Position numbers and translations under genes: made by a program. The notes beneath the pieces were generated by a model, which saw only the letters and a program-made list of their open reading frames with translations, did no database searches and was not told the DNA's origin. A DNA stretch of 17,548 bases from NCBI GenBank assembly GCA_036390995.1, contig DASWAT010000052.1, forward strand, positions 1 through 17,548, written 5' to 3'. This DNA comes from DASQQQ01 sp036390995 (GTDB lineage: Bacteria; Actinomycetota; UBA4738; HRBIN12). Shown here in pieces: positions 6,032 to 13,524 of this stretch (positions are counted from its first letter, which is position 1; each line of letters opens with the position of its first letter).

Positions 6032-9000
6032 TCAGCGCGCGATGGTAACAGAGGGAGCTTCCGAACCCGTGGCACCCGTGGCCGCAAGCAGCGCGCGCTC
6101 GACCCACGCGGGCAGGTCCGCCGAGGCCACCCGCTCGGGAAGGAGGTTCAGCGTGGCGGTGGTCCGGTGGTACGACCCGCCCGGGACGACGAGCGGCAGC
6201 TCGATCTCCTGCGCCTCGGTCAGCCGGAGTTGCTTGACCCGGACCTGCTTCCGGTAGGTGGCAACCTCGTGGGCGTCGAGTCGCTCGCACGTCAGACGGA
6301 GCGAAGCCACCGCCAGCAGCGTCTCGACCTCCAGCGGCAGCTGGCCGAACCGGTCGGCGGCCTCCGCGCGGACCTCCGCCAGGCGCTCGTGGTCGCCGGC
6401 CGTGGCGACGTTGCGGTAGAGCTCCAGGCGGAGCGCCTCCTGGCCCACCCAGCCGACCGGGATGAACGCCTTCACCGGCAGGTCAACCCGGATCTCTTTC
6501 TCCACCGGGGTCGGCTCGCCCCGCATCTCGGCCACCGACTCGCGGAGCAGCCGGGCGTAGGTGTCGAAGCCCACCGCCGCGATGTGGCCGTGCTGCTCGG
6601 CCCCCAGGACGTTGCCGGCGCCGCGGATCTCGAGGTCCCGGAGCGCGATCTGGAACCCGCTGCCGAGCGCCGTGTGCCGGCTGATCGTGGACAGGCGCTC
6701 GTGCGCCTCCTCGGTGAGGCTCTGGGCCGGCGGGAAGAAGAAGTAGGCGAAGGCGCGCTCGTTCGAGCGGCCGACCCGGCCGCGCAGCTGATACATCTGC
6801 GACAGGCCCAGCCGGTCGGCCCGGTCCACGACGAGCGTGTTCGCCGTGGGCACGTCCAGGCCCGACTCGATGATCGTCGTGCAGATCAGGACGTCGGCGT
6901 CGCGGTCCCAGAACCGGATCATCTGCTTCTCGAGCAGCTCCTCGTCCATCTGGCCGTGGGCGATCACGAGGCGCGCCTCGGGCAGCTGCTCCGCGATCCA
7001 GGCCGCTCGGCGGTCCAGGGTGGCGACGCGGTTGTGGACCCAGAACACCTGGCCGCCTCGGAGCAGCTCGCGTCGGACCGCGCCGAGCGCGAGGTCCTCG
7101 GCGTAGGGACCGACGTACGTGAGCACGGGCTGGCGGTCCTCGGGCGGCGTGTCGACCACGCTCATGTCGCGGATGCCGGTGAGCGCCATCTCGAGCGTGC
7201 GCGGGATCGGCGTGGCGGTCATCGTCAGCACGTCGACGTGGGCGCGGAACTTCTTCAGCTGCTCCTTGTGCGCCACGCCGAACCGCTGCTCCTCGTCCAC
7301 CACGAGGAGCCCGAGGTCCCTGAACCGGATGTCCCCCGACAGGAGCCGGTGGGTGCCCACCACCACGTCGACCCGTCCGGCACGCAGGTCCTCGATCACC
7401 CGGCGCTGCTCGGCGGGCGAGAGGAACCGCGACAGCATCGCCACCTTCACGGGGAACGCCGAGAACCGCTCCGAGAACGTCACCGAGTGCTGCTCGGCCA
7501 GCAGGGTGGTCGGCACCAATACGGCCACCTGCTTGCCCTCCATCACCGCCTTGAACGCCGCGCGAACCGCGATCTCGGTCTTCCCGTAGCCGACGTCGCC
7601 GCAGATCAGGCGGTCCATCGGCTTGGGCCGCTCCATGTCACGTTTCACCTCATCGATGGCCGAGACCTGGTCGTGCGTCTCCGCGAACGGGAAGGCATCC
7701 TCCATCTCGCGCTGCCACGGGGTGTCGGGACCGAACGCGTGACCGTCCACGCTCATACGGACCGAGTACAGCCGGACGAGCTCGCCGGCCATGTCCTTCA
7801 CCGCGCGCTTGACCCTGCCGGTGGCGCGGACCCAGTCGTTCGTGCCGAGGCGCGTGAGACGAGGCTCCTCGCCGCCGAGGTACTTCGCCACCATGCCGAC
7901 CTGGTCGGTCGGCACCGAGAGCCGGTCCCCCGCCGCGTACTCGAGGACCATGTAGTCGCGCTCGGCCCCGGCCACCGCGCGCCGCCGGACGCCGATGAAC
8001 CGTCCGACGCCGTGGACCCTGTGCACGGCGAAGTCGCCAGGCTGCAGCTCCAGCGCGAGGGCGTCGGCCCGCCGCTTCGTGATCCGCGGCGCGATCCGGG
8101 TGTGCCGGCGGGTCCCGAACAGGTCCTCCTCGGTGGCCACGGCGAGCCTTCCGGGCGCGAACACGAAGCCACCGGCCAGGTCGGCCTCGGCCGCCGAAGC
8201 CATCGCGCGCACGTCGCCGTCGAGACCGAGCCCCTGCTCGGCCACGACCTCGCGAGCCCGCTCGAGGCTGCCGTGTCCGGCCGCGGTCACCATCACCCGG
8301 TAGCCCCGGCCGGCGAGGTCGGTCAGCCGCTGGGCGATCTCGGGCGCGTTGCCCTGCGCGGTGCCCCACCCCTCGAGCCCGAGGTCGATGCCCTCGGCGA
8401 ACTCGGTGAGGTGCAGCCGCGTCCGTCCCTCCAAGACCTCATCGAGCGGCCGGAGCACGGCGGGCCCCGGCCACCCGGAGGCCTCGGCCAGCTGCGCCGC
8501 CTCCTCCACCGCCTGCCGCGCCCGGTCGAGCGTCCGCCGGGCCTGGGACAGGACCGCCCACGAGCCGCGAGGCAGCAGATCGGCGATCGTGGGGAGCTCG
8601 TCGAAGAGAAGCGGCGCGAGCCCTTCCATCCCTTCGAAGGCAAGACCGTCGCCGAACCGAGTGAGGGCGTCGCGGAACCGGTCGGCGAACCGGGGCGCCA
8701 GCCGCTCCGCGCGTTCGCGGAGCTCTGGGGTCGGGGGCAGCTCGCGGACCGGGTGGATCTGGACGCGCGGTATCCGCTCGGTCGACAGCTGCGTCGCCGG
8801 GACGAACTCGCGCAGGGACTCGACGTCGTCGCCGAACAGCTCCACGCGCACCGGCCGCCGCGCCGTGCCGGGGAAGACGTCGACGATCCCGCCGCGGACG
8901 GCGAACTCGCCGCGGTGCTCGACCACCTCGGAGCGGACGTAGCCGAGATCCACCAGCCGCTCGGCGAGGCCGTCGGATACAACGACCGACCCGGGTTCGA

Positions 9001-9412
9001 TCACGAGGGGCTCGTGCATGCCGAGCGAGGGGACGAGCCCGGTGAGCGCCGCATGCGCCGGCGTCACGAGGACGAACGGACCCGTTGCCCGGCGGAGCGC
9101 CCTCGCCGACTCGGCGCGCCGGGAAGCGGTCTCGGGGCTCGGGCTGATCCCCTCGTACGGCAGGGCCTCCCACGCAGGGAACATCGCCGCCCGCTCGGGC
9201 CCGAGGAACGCGCGAACCCCGTGGGCCAGCGTCTCGGCCTCGCGAGGGCCGGGTGCGACGGCGAGCACCGGCGAGTCGAGGGCGCGAGCCAGCGCCGCGA
9301 GCAGGACGTCCGCGCCTGCCTCGGCCCGGGCGACGATGGGGCGGGCGCGCTCCACCAGGAGCCGTTCGAACGGCTCCGAGCCGATCAGCACGTCGAGCAC
9401 GAGCTCCAGCAC
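6032..9412 (-). CDS. mfd: Transcription-repair coupling factor Mfd (1126 aa)
   Basis: Mfd is a DNA translocase that removes RNA polymerase stalled at lesions and recruits UvrA for nucleotide excision repair. Domains in order: a UvrB-like N-terminal module (about 40-340, with AMFPAWEALPYEGISPSPE); the CarD-like RNA polymerase-interacting domain (about 455-515, PGDFAVHRVHGVGRFIG); two RecA-like motor domains with Walker A GDVGYGKT (605-612), Walker B DEEQ (706-709), TATPIPRTL and motif VI QLRGRVGRS (874-882); and the C-terminal TRCF domain. All helicase motifs look intact and the length is normal to slightly short. I chose the second of two adjacent GTG codons (9412), because GGAGG (9420-9424) lies 7 nt upstream; another GTG at 9436 lacks a site. 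The stop abuts the SurA-like gene. A hairpin separates it from pth. Confidence 0.98.
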   Translation of the reverse strand: MLELVLDVLIGSEPFERLLVERARPIVARAEAGADVLLAALARALDSPVLAVAPGPREAETLAHGVRAFLGPERAAMFPAWEALPYEGISPSPETASRRAESARALRRATGPFVLVTPAHAALTGLVPSLGMHEPLVIEPGSVVVSDGLAERLVDLGYVRSEVVEHRGEFAVRGGIVDVFPGTARRPVRVELFGDDVESLREFVPATQLSTERIPRVQIHPVRELPPTPELRERAERLAPRFADRFRDALTRFGDGLAFEGMEGLAPLLFDELPTIADLLPRGSWAVLSQARRTLDRARQAVEEAAQLAEASGWPGPAVLRPLDEVLEGRTRLHLTEFAEGIDLGLEGWGTAQGNAPEIAQRLTDLAGRGYRVMVTAAGHGSLERAREVVAEQGLGLDGDVRAMASAAEADLAGGFVFAPGRLAVATEEDLFGTRRHTRIAPRITKRRADALALELQPGDFAVHRVHGVGRFIGVRRRAVAGAERDYMVLEYAAGDRLSVPTDQVGMVAKYLGGEEPRLTRLGTNDWVRATGRVKRAVKDMAGELVRLYSVRMSVDGHAFGPDTPWQREMEDAFPFAETHDQVSAIDEVKRDMERPKPMDRLICGDVGYGKTEIAVRAAFKAVMEGKQVAVLVPTTLLAEQHSVTFSERFSAFPVKVAMLSRFLSPAEQRRVIEDLRAGRVDVVVGTHRLLSGDIRFRDLGLLVVDEEQRFGVAHKEQLKKFRAHVDVLTMTATPIPRTLEMALTGIRDMSVVDTPPEDRQPVLTYVGPYAEDLALGAVRRELLRGGQVFWVHNRVATLDRRAAWIAEQLPEARLVIAHGQMDEELLEKQMIRFWDRDADVLICTTIIESGLDVPTANTLVVDRADRLGLSQMYQLRGRVGRSNERAFAYFFFPPAQSLTEEAHERLSTISRHTALGSGFQIALRDLEIRGAGNVLGAEQHGHIAAVGFDTYARLLRESVAEMRGEPTPVEKEIRVDLPVKAFIPVGWVGQEALRLELYRNVATAGDHERLAEVRAEAADRFGQLPLEVETLLAVASLRLTCERLDAHEVATYRKQVRVKQLRLTEAQEIELPLVVPGGSYHRTTATLNLLPERVASADLPAWVERALLAATGATGSEAPSVTIAR

Positions 9413-9440
9413 CACACGGCCTCCACCGGGCAGCACGAAG

Positions 9441-9467
9441 AGGCCTCGTCGCGCGGCGACGGGGCCT
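9441..9467 (-). terminator. Hairpin after pth, before mfd
   Basis: AGGCC-C-CGTCGC pairs with GCGACG-A-GGCCT around a 3-nt CGC loop: 11 base pairs with one C-A mismatch. It starts 12 nt past the pth stop (9480) and is followed on the minus strand by CTTCGTGC, a poor T-run. It is a plausible terminator or partial attenuator between pth and mfd. There is no room for a full promoter between it and mfd, so some read-through seems needed unless the mfd promoter lies within pth. Confidence 0.5.
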
Positions 9468-9479
9468 TGGCCGATCAGT

Positions 9480-10058
9480 CTAGCGAGGGCCGGGGCGGTT
9501 GAAGCGATCCTGCGTGGCGGCCAGGCCTTCGCGAACCAGCGAGAGCACGGCGTCGGCCGCGTCGTCCACGAGGATGGCGACGTCGGCCACCAGCCGCTTC
9601 GGGAACGGTTCGAGGACGTAGTCGACCGGATCCTGACGCCCGGGCGGTCGCCCGATCCCCAGCCGGACGCGATGGAAGTCCGGCGTTCGCAGCCCGCTCA
9701 CGAGCGAGTCCAGACCGTGGTTCCCGGCGGTGGAGCCCCCGACCTTCACACGGATCGCCCCGAACGCCAGGTCGAGGTCGTCGTGGACCGCGATCACGTG
9801 ATCGGACCGGACGTCGTGCTTCTTCGCCAGCGAGGCGTAGACGGGACCCGACTCGTTGTAGTACCGCTGCGACTTCGCGAGCAGGACGCGCTCCCCCCCC
9901 TCGCGGATCTCGGCGACATCGACGGGGAGGAACCGAGCCTTGCGGAAGCGCTCGCCGGCGCGGCGGGCCAGCTCGTCCACGGTCATCCGGCCGAGGTTGT
10001 GACGGGTGCGTTCGTACCGCTCTCCGGGGTTGCCGAGGCCCGCGACGATCCAGGTCAT
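9480..10058 (-). CDS. pth: Peptidyl-tRNA hydrolase (192 aa)
   Basis: Pth frees tRNAs from peptidyl-tRNAs dropped by the ribosome, recycling tRNA. The catalytic framework is present: GLGNPG with N10, TRHNLG with the catalytic His20, YYNESG with N68 (usually YMNxSG), VHDDLDL with D93, and GGSTAGNHGL with N113. The length is normal. The start ATG at 10058 begins MTWIVAGLGNPG, with the conserved GLGNPG in its usual position. No good Shine-Dalgarno sequence is seen upstream, and the 48-nt gap to rplY holds an inverted repeat. The rplY-pth pair is standard in Actinomycetota and probably one transcript. The C-terminus (ATQDRFNRPGPR) is lineage-specific. Confidence 0.97.
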   Translation of the reverse strand: MTWIVAGLGNPGERYERTRHNLGRMTVDELARRAGERFRKARFLPVDVAEIREGGERVLLAKSQRYYNESGPVYASLAKKHDVRSDHVIAVHDDLDLAFGAIRVKVGGSTAGNHGLDSLVSGLRTPDFHRVRLGIGRPPGRQDPVDYVLEPFPKRLVADVAILVDDAADAVLSLVREGLAATQDRFNRPGPR

Positions 10059-10077
10059 GGCGCGAGCGGCGGTTCCG

Positions 10078-10107
10078 GCCGGCTCGGCACGGGTGCCATG
10101 GGCCGGC
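10078..10107 (-). repeat. Two-part inverted repeat between rplY and pth
   Basis: Outer arms GCCGGC (10078-10083 and 10102-10107) enclose inner arms GGCAC/GTGCC (10086-10090 and 10093-10097). The hairpin touches the rplY stop codon and ends 20 nt before the pth ATG. It could moderate read-through or stabilise the upstream mRNA; it has no T-run. Confidence 0.35.
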
Positions 10108-10784
10108 TAGCCCTCGCCGCCCTCCTCGGCGGGAGCCCCCTCGGCCGTGGCACCCTCGGCGGCCTCCTCGGCCGTGGCACCCTCGGCCTCGGCGAGCGCC
10201 GCCTCGGCCGCTTCCTCCTCGACGACCCGGACCTGCGGGGTCACGACCGCGAGGACGCTCTCGTCGGCCGGGGTGAGGATGGTGACGCCCTTCGGGATGG
10301 CAAGGTCGCCGACCTTCAGCGAGTCGCCGACCTGCAGCTGCGAGATGTCGGCCTCGACCGAGTCCGGCACGTCCTGGGGGAGGCACTCGACGTGCAGGTC
10401 CCACAGGTGGTGCTCGAGCACCCCGCCGGACTTGACCCCCGGCGACTCCCCGACCACCTGCACCGGAACGTCGACGGTCACCGCGACGTCGCGGCGGACC
10501 GCGAGGAAGTCGACGTGGAGCACCTGGCCGCGGACGTAGTCGCGCTGGATCTCGCGGGGCAGCGCTAGATGATCCTTCCCGTCGACCAGCAGGTCGATCA
10601 GGACGTTGCCGCCGGCGCCGGTGTGAAGGATGTGGAACAGCTCCTTGGCGTCGACCGAGAGGGACACCGGTTCCATGCCGTGCCCGTAGAGGATCGCCGG
10701 CACCCGACCGGCGGCGCGCAGCTTCCTGGCTACGCCCTTGCCGCTGCCGTCCCGCTTCTCGCCGATGAGCTTCTGTTCCGCCAT
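10107..10784 (-). CDS. rplY: Ribosomal protein bL25, long Ctc form (225 aa)
   Basis: bL25 binds 5S rRNA in the large ribosomal subunit. The long form is also called general stress protein Ctc or TL5. The N-terminal 5S-binding domain (about 5-95) has EKRDGSGKGVARKLRAAGRV then PAILYGHG near the start. The C-terminal beta domain (about 100-190) includes HLWDLHVECLPQDVPDSVEA and SVLAVVTPQ. The last 35 residues are an acidic Ala/Glu/Gly tail, as in many actinobacterial members. ATG 10784 is preceded by GGAGG with 8 nt spacing. A TACACT -10-like hexamer lies 22 nt upstream, and the gap to prs is 111 nt, so rplY-pth may have its own promoter. Confidence 0.96.
   Translation of the reverse strand: MAEQKLIGEKRDGSGKGVARKLRAAGRVPAILYGHGMEPVSLSVDAKELFHILHTGAGGNVLIDLLVDGKDHLALPREIQRDYVRGQVLHVDFLAVRRDVAVTVDVPVQVVGESPGVKSGGVLEHHLWDLHVECLPQDVPDSVEADISQLQVGDSLKVGDLAIPKGVTILTPADESVLAVVTPQVRVVEEEAAEAALAEAEGATAEEAAEGATAEGAPAEEGGEG
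10141..10187. repeat. Imperfect 27-bp tandem repeat in the bL25 acidic tail
   Basis: The 20-base string starting TCGGCCGTGGCACCCTCGGC occurs at 10141 and again at 10168. The repeat unit is nine codons and encodes two copies of an Ala/Glu/Gly-rich segment. It is a low-complexity coding repeat, likely to vary in length among relatives. Confidence 0.7.
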
Positions 10785-10805
10785 CCCTGATACCTCCGGG
10801 CGGAC

Positions 10806-10811
10806 AGTGTA
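10806..10811 (-). promoter_or_regulatory. Candidate -10 element of rplY-pth
   Basis: TACACT on the minus strand fits TANNNT. The predicted start of transcription near 10799 leaves a short leader containing the GGAGG ribosome binding site. No clear -35 is present; the expected region lies within the inverted repeat 10811-10846. Confidence 0.35.
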
Positions 10812-10846
10812 CCGGCCGGGAGGCTCACGGACCGTCGACGGCCGGT
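10811..10846. repeat. Inverted repeat between prs and rplY
   Basis: Perfect 8-nt arms ACCGGCCG (10811-10818) and CGGCCGGT (10839-10846) enclose 20 nt that include a perfect 10-bp palindrome, CCGTCGACGG (10832-10841). The element is 50 nt past the prs stop and overlaps the expected -35 region of rplY. It may be the prs terminator, without a T-run, or an operator. Confidence 0.35.
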
Positions 10847-10895
10847 GGACCGTAGTCCGAACGACCCTTCGCGCTCCGCGACGGCGCCGGGCGGG

Positions 10896-11876
10896 CTAGA
10901 GCTGGTTGTCGCCGCGGAAGATCTCGGAGACGCTCGTGTCCTCGAACACCGCCCGGAGCGCGTCGGCGATGAGCGGAGCGATCGACAGGATCCGGAGCTT
11001 GTCGAACTGCTTCTCCTCGGGTATCGGCATGGTGTTCGTGACCACGACCTCGCGGATCGGCGCCTCCTCGAGGAGCTGCACGGCCTTGCCCGAGAGCACC
11101 GGGTGCGTGGCCGCCGCGTAGATCGGTCCGGCTCCCTGCTGCGCGAGTGCCGTGGCGCCCTTCGCCACCGTGCCGGCCGTGTCGATCATGTCGTCCACGA
11201 GCACGCACGGGCGGCCGTCGACCTCGCCGACCACGGCCATCTCCTCGATCTTGTTGGCCTCCTTGCGGGATCGCCGCTTGTACAGGAACGCCAGGTCCGC
11301 GTGGAGGTACTCGCGGAGCTTCTCGGCGGTCTTGATGCGGCCGGCGTCGGGCGCCACCACCACGACGTCCTCGTCGTGCAATCCGAGCACGTTCGTGAGG
11401 TAGTCCGACAGGATCGGCAGCGCCGTCAGATGGTCGAAGGGGAAGTCGAAGTAGCCCTGGATCTGCCCGCTGTGCAGGTCGACCGAGACGACCCGGTCGG
11501 CGCCGGCAACCGAGATGAGATCGGCGACCAGCTTGGCCGAGATCGGCTCGCGTGCCAACCCCTTCTTGTCCTGCCGCGAGTAGCCGTAGTACGGCACGAC
11601 CGCCGTGATGCGCTTCGCGCTGGCCCGCTTCATGGCATCGAGCAGCACGAGGTGCTCCATGATCGACTCGTTCACCGGGTCGGCGTGCGTCTGGATCACG
11701 AACACGTCGCTCCCGCGGACGCTCTCCTCCGACCGAACGTAGATCTCGCCCGATGCGAACCGGGAGATCTTGCAGGGGGACAGCTTGATGCCGAGGTGCT
11801 CGGCGATCTCGGCGGCCAGCGCGGGGTGCGTGGTCCCCGAGAACAGCATCATCCGCTTCTTCGTGACGATCTCCAC
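10896..11876 (-). CDS. prs: Ribose-phosphate pyrophosphokinase (PRPP synthetase, 326 aa)
   Basis: Prs makes PRPP from ribose-5-phosphate and ATP, feeding purine, pyrimidine, histidine, tryptophan and NAD synthesis and, in many actinobacteria, arabinose donors for the cell wall. Motifs: FASGEIYVRSEESVRGSDVF (40-59), PYYGYSRQDKK (95-105), VVSVDLHSGQIQGYFDFPFD (129-148) with the catalytic-region His135, a flexible-loop KRRSR (200-204), and the PRPP-binding loop VLVDDMIDTAGT (225-236). The length is normal. The start is GTG 11876. It lies 2 nt after the glmU stop, with GGGGGAG 8 nt upstream inside the end of glmU, so the two genes are co-translated. The glmU-prs pairing is typical of Gram-positive bacteria. 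Confidence 0.98.
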   Translation of the reverse strand: MEIVTKKRMMLFSGTTHPALAAEIAEHLGIKLSPCKISRFASGEIYVRSEESVRGSDVFVIQTHADPVNESIMEHLVLLDAMKRASAKRITAVVPYYGYSRQDKKGLAREPISAKLVADLISVAGADRVVSVDLHSGQIQGYFDFPFDHLTALPILSDYLTNVLGLHDEDVVVVAPDAGRIKTAEKLREYLHADLAFLYKRRSRKEANKIEEMAVVGEVDGRPCVLVDDMIDTAGTVAKGATALAQQGAGPIYAAATHPVLSGKAVQLLEEAPIREVVVTNTMPIPEEKQFDKLRILSIAPLIADALRAVFEDTSVSEIFRGDNQL

Positions 11877-11878
11877 CG

Positions 11879-13324
11879 TCAGTGCTCCCCCTCGTGCTTG
11901 GCCTTCCCTGTGCCCTTGGCCCTGGCCTCGGCGTCCTTCCGGTCGCGGTAGCCCTTGACGATCCGTTGCTCGGATCGCTCGACGGCGAGCGCGCCTGCCG
12001 GCACGTCCTTCGTGATCACCGACCCCGCCCCCGTCACCGCGCGATCTCCCACCTCGACCGGTGCCACGAGCATCGTATCCGAACCGATCCGCACGTCGTC
12101 GCCGATGATCGTCCGGTGCTTCTCGTACCCGTCGTAGTTCACGGTGACCGTGGCCGCGCCGACGTTCGTGCCTTTCCCGATCGTCGCATCGCCCACGTAC
12201 GTGAGGTGCGGGACCTTCGAGCCCTTCCCCACGCTCGAGGCCTTGATCTCGACGAACGTCCCGGCCTTCGCACCCTCGTCCAGGACCGTGCCGGGCCGGA
12301 GCGAGGCGTAGGGACCGACGTCGGCTCGTCGGCCGATCCGCGACTCCCGCACCACCGAGAACTGGACCGTCGCGCCGGAGGCCACCCGCGAGTCCACGAT
12401 CCGGCTCCCCGGTCCGATCCGACAGTCGGCACCGATCCGCGTCGTCCCCTCCAGGAACGTCATCGGCAGGATCACCGTGTCCCGTCCGATCCGCACGTCG
12501 GCGTCGATGTACGTGGACGCCGGGTCCAAGATCGTCACACCGCTCGACATGTGCCGCTCGTTGATCCGCTGCCGGAGCATCGCCGAGAAGCGGGCGAAGT
12601 CCCTCCGCGAGTTCGGCCCCATCAGGCCGCCGGTGTCGACCTTCACCGCCGAGACCCGCTCGCCCTTGCCCAGCAGGATGGGGAACACCTCGTTCAGGTA
12701 GTGCTCCCTCTGCTTGTTCTCGCGACCCACCAGCGGGAGTGCCTTGAACAGGTCGTCGCGCCGGAACGCGAACACGAGGGCCGACACCTCGTGCAGCTTC
12801 CGGAGCTCGGGTGGCGCGTCGGTGCCCTCCACGATGTCCACCAGGCGGGTGCCATCGCGGACGATACGCGCGTAGCCGCCGGGCTCGTCGACGTCGGCCG
12901 TGAGGATCGACGCGGCCGAGCCGGTCCGCCGATGCGTGGCCAGCAGGCGACGTACGTCCTGCGGTGTCACCGGATCGAAGTCACCCCCCACCACGAGGAC
13001 CTCGCCCGCCTTCCCCACCGCGCGTTCGGCTTGCAGCACGGCGTGCCCAGTGCCGAGCGGCTCGCCCTGATGCACGAACACCGGCTCGGGCGCGATCCCC
13101 CACGAGCGGACCGCCTCCTCGACCTCGTTCGCGCCGTTCGAGACGACGATCACGATCGTCGAGGGGCGTGCGGCGAGCGCGTTCTGGAGGGCATGCCACA
13201 GGAGCGGGCGACCGCACACGGGGTGCAGGACCTTCGGGAGCTTGGACTTCAGCCGCTTGCCCTTCCCGGCCGCGAGCACCACTGCGGCCAGCGGGCGAGG
13301 CGAGGTCGTCTGGGGCACCGGCAT
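11879..13324 (-). CDS. glmU: Bifunctional GlmU: GlcNAc-1-P uridylyltransferase / GlcN-1-P acetyltransferase (481 aa)
   Basis: GlmU makes UDP-GlcNAc for peptidoglycan: the C-terminal domain acetylates GlcN-1-P and the N-terminal domain transfers UMP. The nucleotide-binding loop (VLAAGKGKRLKSKLPKVLHP, 16-35) and LGTGHAV are conserved. The left-handed beta-helix domain is classic, with RPGTVL (R343), HLTYVGDATIG (catalytic His373), NYDGYEKHRT and GSDTMLVAPV. The uridylyltransferase half has unusual changes. GDVPL-type becomes GDFDP (114-118). The E-[VI]-N-[TS]-G motif becomes EVSAL, with Ser181 in place of the conserved Asn. The NxxGExYL motif becomes NKQREHYL. ATG 13324 is used, but AAGGA is better spaced for the GTG two codons later (13318). 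The C-terminal tail is Lys-rich. A promoter and the tRNA-Gln hairpin lie upstream. Confidence 0.95.
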   Translation of the reverse strand: MPVPQTTSPRPLAAVVLAAGKGKRLKSKLPKVLHPVCGRPLLWHALQNALAARPSTIVIVVSNGANEVEEAVRSWGIAPEPVFVHQGEPLGTGHAVLQAERAVGKAGEVLVVGGDFDPVTPQDVRRLLATHRRTGSAASILTADVDEPGGYARIVRDGTRLVDIVEGTDAPPELRKLHEVSALVFAFRRDDLFKALPLVGRENKQREHYLNEVFPILLGKGERVSAVKVDTGGLMGPNSRRDFARFSAMLRQRINERHMSSGVTILDPASTYIDADVRIGRDTVILPMTFLEGTTRIGADCRIGPGSRIVDSRVASGATVQFSVVRESRIGRRADVGPYASLRPGTVLDEGAKAGTFVEIKASSVGKGSKVPHLTYVGDATIGKGTNVGAATVTVNYDGYEKHRTIIGDDVRIGSDTMLVAPVEVGDRAVTGAGSVITKDVPAGALAVERSEQRIVKGYRDRKDAEARAKGTGKAKHEGEH

Positions 13325-13344
13325 CCTTGGCTCGAGGGCCCCTC

Positions 13345-13374
13345 TTTCTACCGAGGCGAGACGGCCCATGGCAA
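13345..13374 (-). promoter_or_regulatory. Candidate promoter of glmU-prs
   Basis: On the minus strand TTGCCA (13369-13374, 5/6 to TTGACA) is followed after 18 nt by TAGAAA (13345-13350, 4/6 to TATAAT). The predicted start is about 13338, giving a 14-nt leader. The position just after the hairpin that follows tRNA-Gln supports a separate transcription unit. Confidence 0.5.
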
Positions 13375-13378
13375 GAGC

Positions 13379-13399
13379 GCCGCTCGCGGACCGAGCGGC
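13379..13399 (-). terminator. Hairpin downstream of tRNA-Gln
   Basis: GCCGCTCG pairs perfectly with CGAGCGGC around a 5-nt loop, giving an 8-bp stem. It begins 12 nt after the tRNA 3' end and is followed by GCTCTTGCC, a weak T-rich stretch. It probably ends the ispE/tRNA transcript or helps tRNA 3' processing. Confidence 0.55.
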
Positions 13400-13410
13400 C
13401 TCCGCTTCCG

Positions 13411-13481
13411 TTCCGGGGGGAGGAGTCGAACCTCCATCGAGGGCTCCAAAGGCCCGCGTCTTACCGTTAGACGACCCCGGA
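13411..13481 (-). tRNA. tRNA-Gln (anticodon UUG)
   Basis: The 71-nt minus-strand sequence folds as a full cloverleaf. The acceptor stem is TCCGGGG/CCCCGGA. The D arm is GTC...GAC with GG in the loop. The anticodon loop is CTTTGGA, giving TTG. The T arm is GGAGG-TTCGACT-CCTCC. UUG reads CAA (and by wobble CAG), hence glutamine. The outermost anticodon-stem pair is a C-U mismatch. The CCA end is not encoded. It sits 43 nt after ispE and before glmU; tRNA-Gln next to glmU is a known arrangement in Actinomycetota. No clear promoter of its own was found (GATGAT near 13491-13496 is weak). Confidence 0.95.
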
Positions 13482-13524
13482 CCCGTCCTCGATCATCGCA
13501 CACGCGAGCGCCCCGCCCGTCGCG

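Noticed and set aside
5016..6290. Extension of the mazG frame upstream of 5015 to a 697-codon frame
   Set aside because: The upstream part overlaps the SurA-like gene in another frame and is Arg/Pro-rich. The GTGA overlap at 5012-5015 gives the natural start.
9412..9475. LexA box upstream of mfd
   Set aside because: No GAAC-N4-GTTC dyad is present near the mfd start; the nearby GTTCGAAC string (around 9364-9371) has the wrong orientation and spacing and is inside the gene.
5495..9502. 1335-codon open frame on the plus strand
   Set aside because: It lies exactly opposite mfd and the SurA-like gene, its translation is Arg/Gly/His/Leu-rich without any motif, and such mirror frames are expected in GC-rich DNA.
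9791..9804. Perfect 14-bp palindrome CGATCACGTGATCG
   Set aside because: It is inside pth and encodes the ordinary residues around D-H-V-I. With no promoter nearby it is more likely chance than an operator, and it does not match parS.
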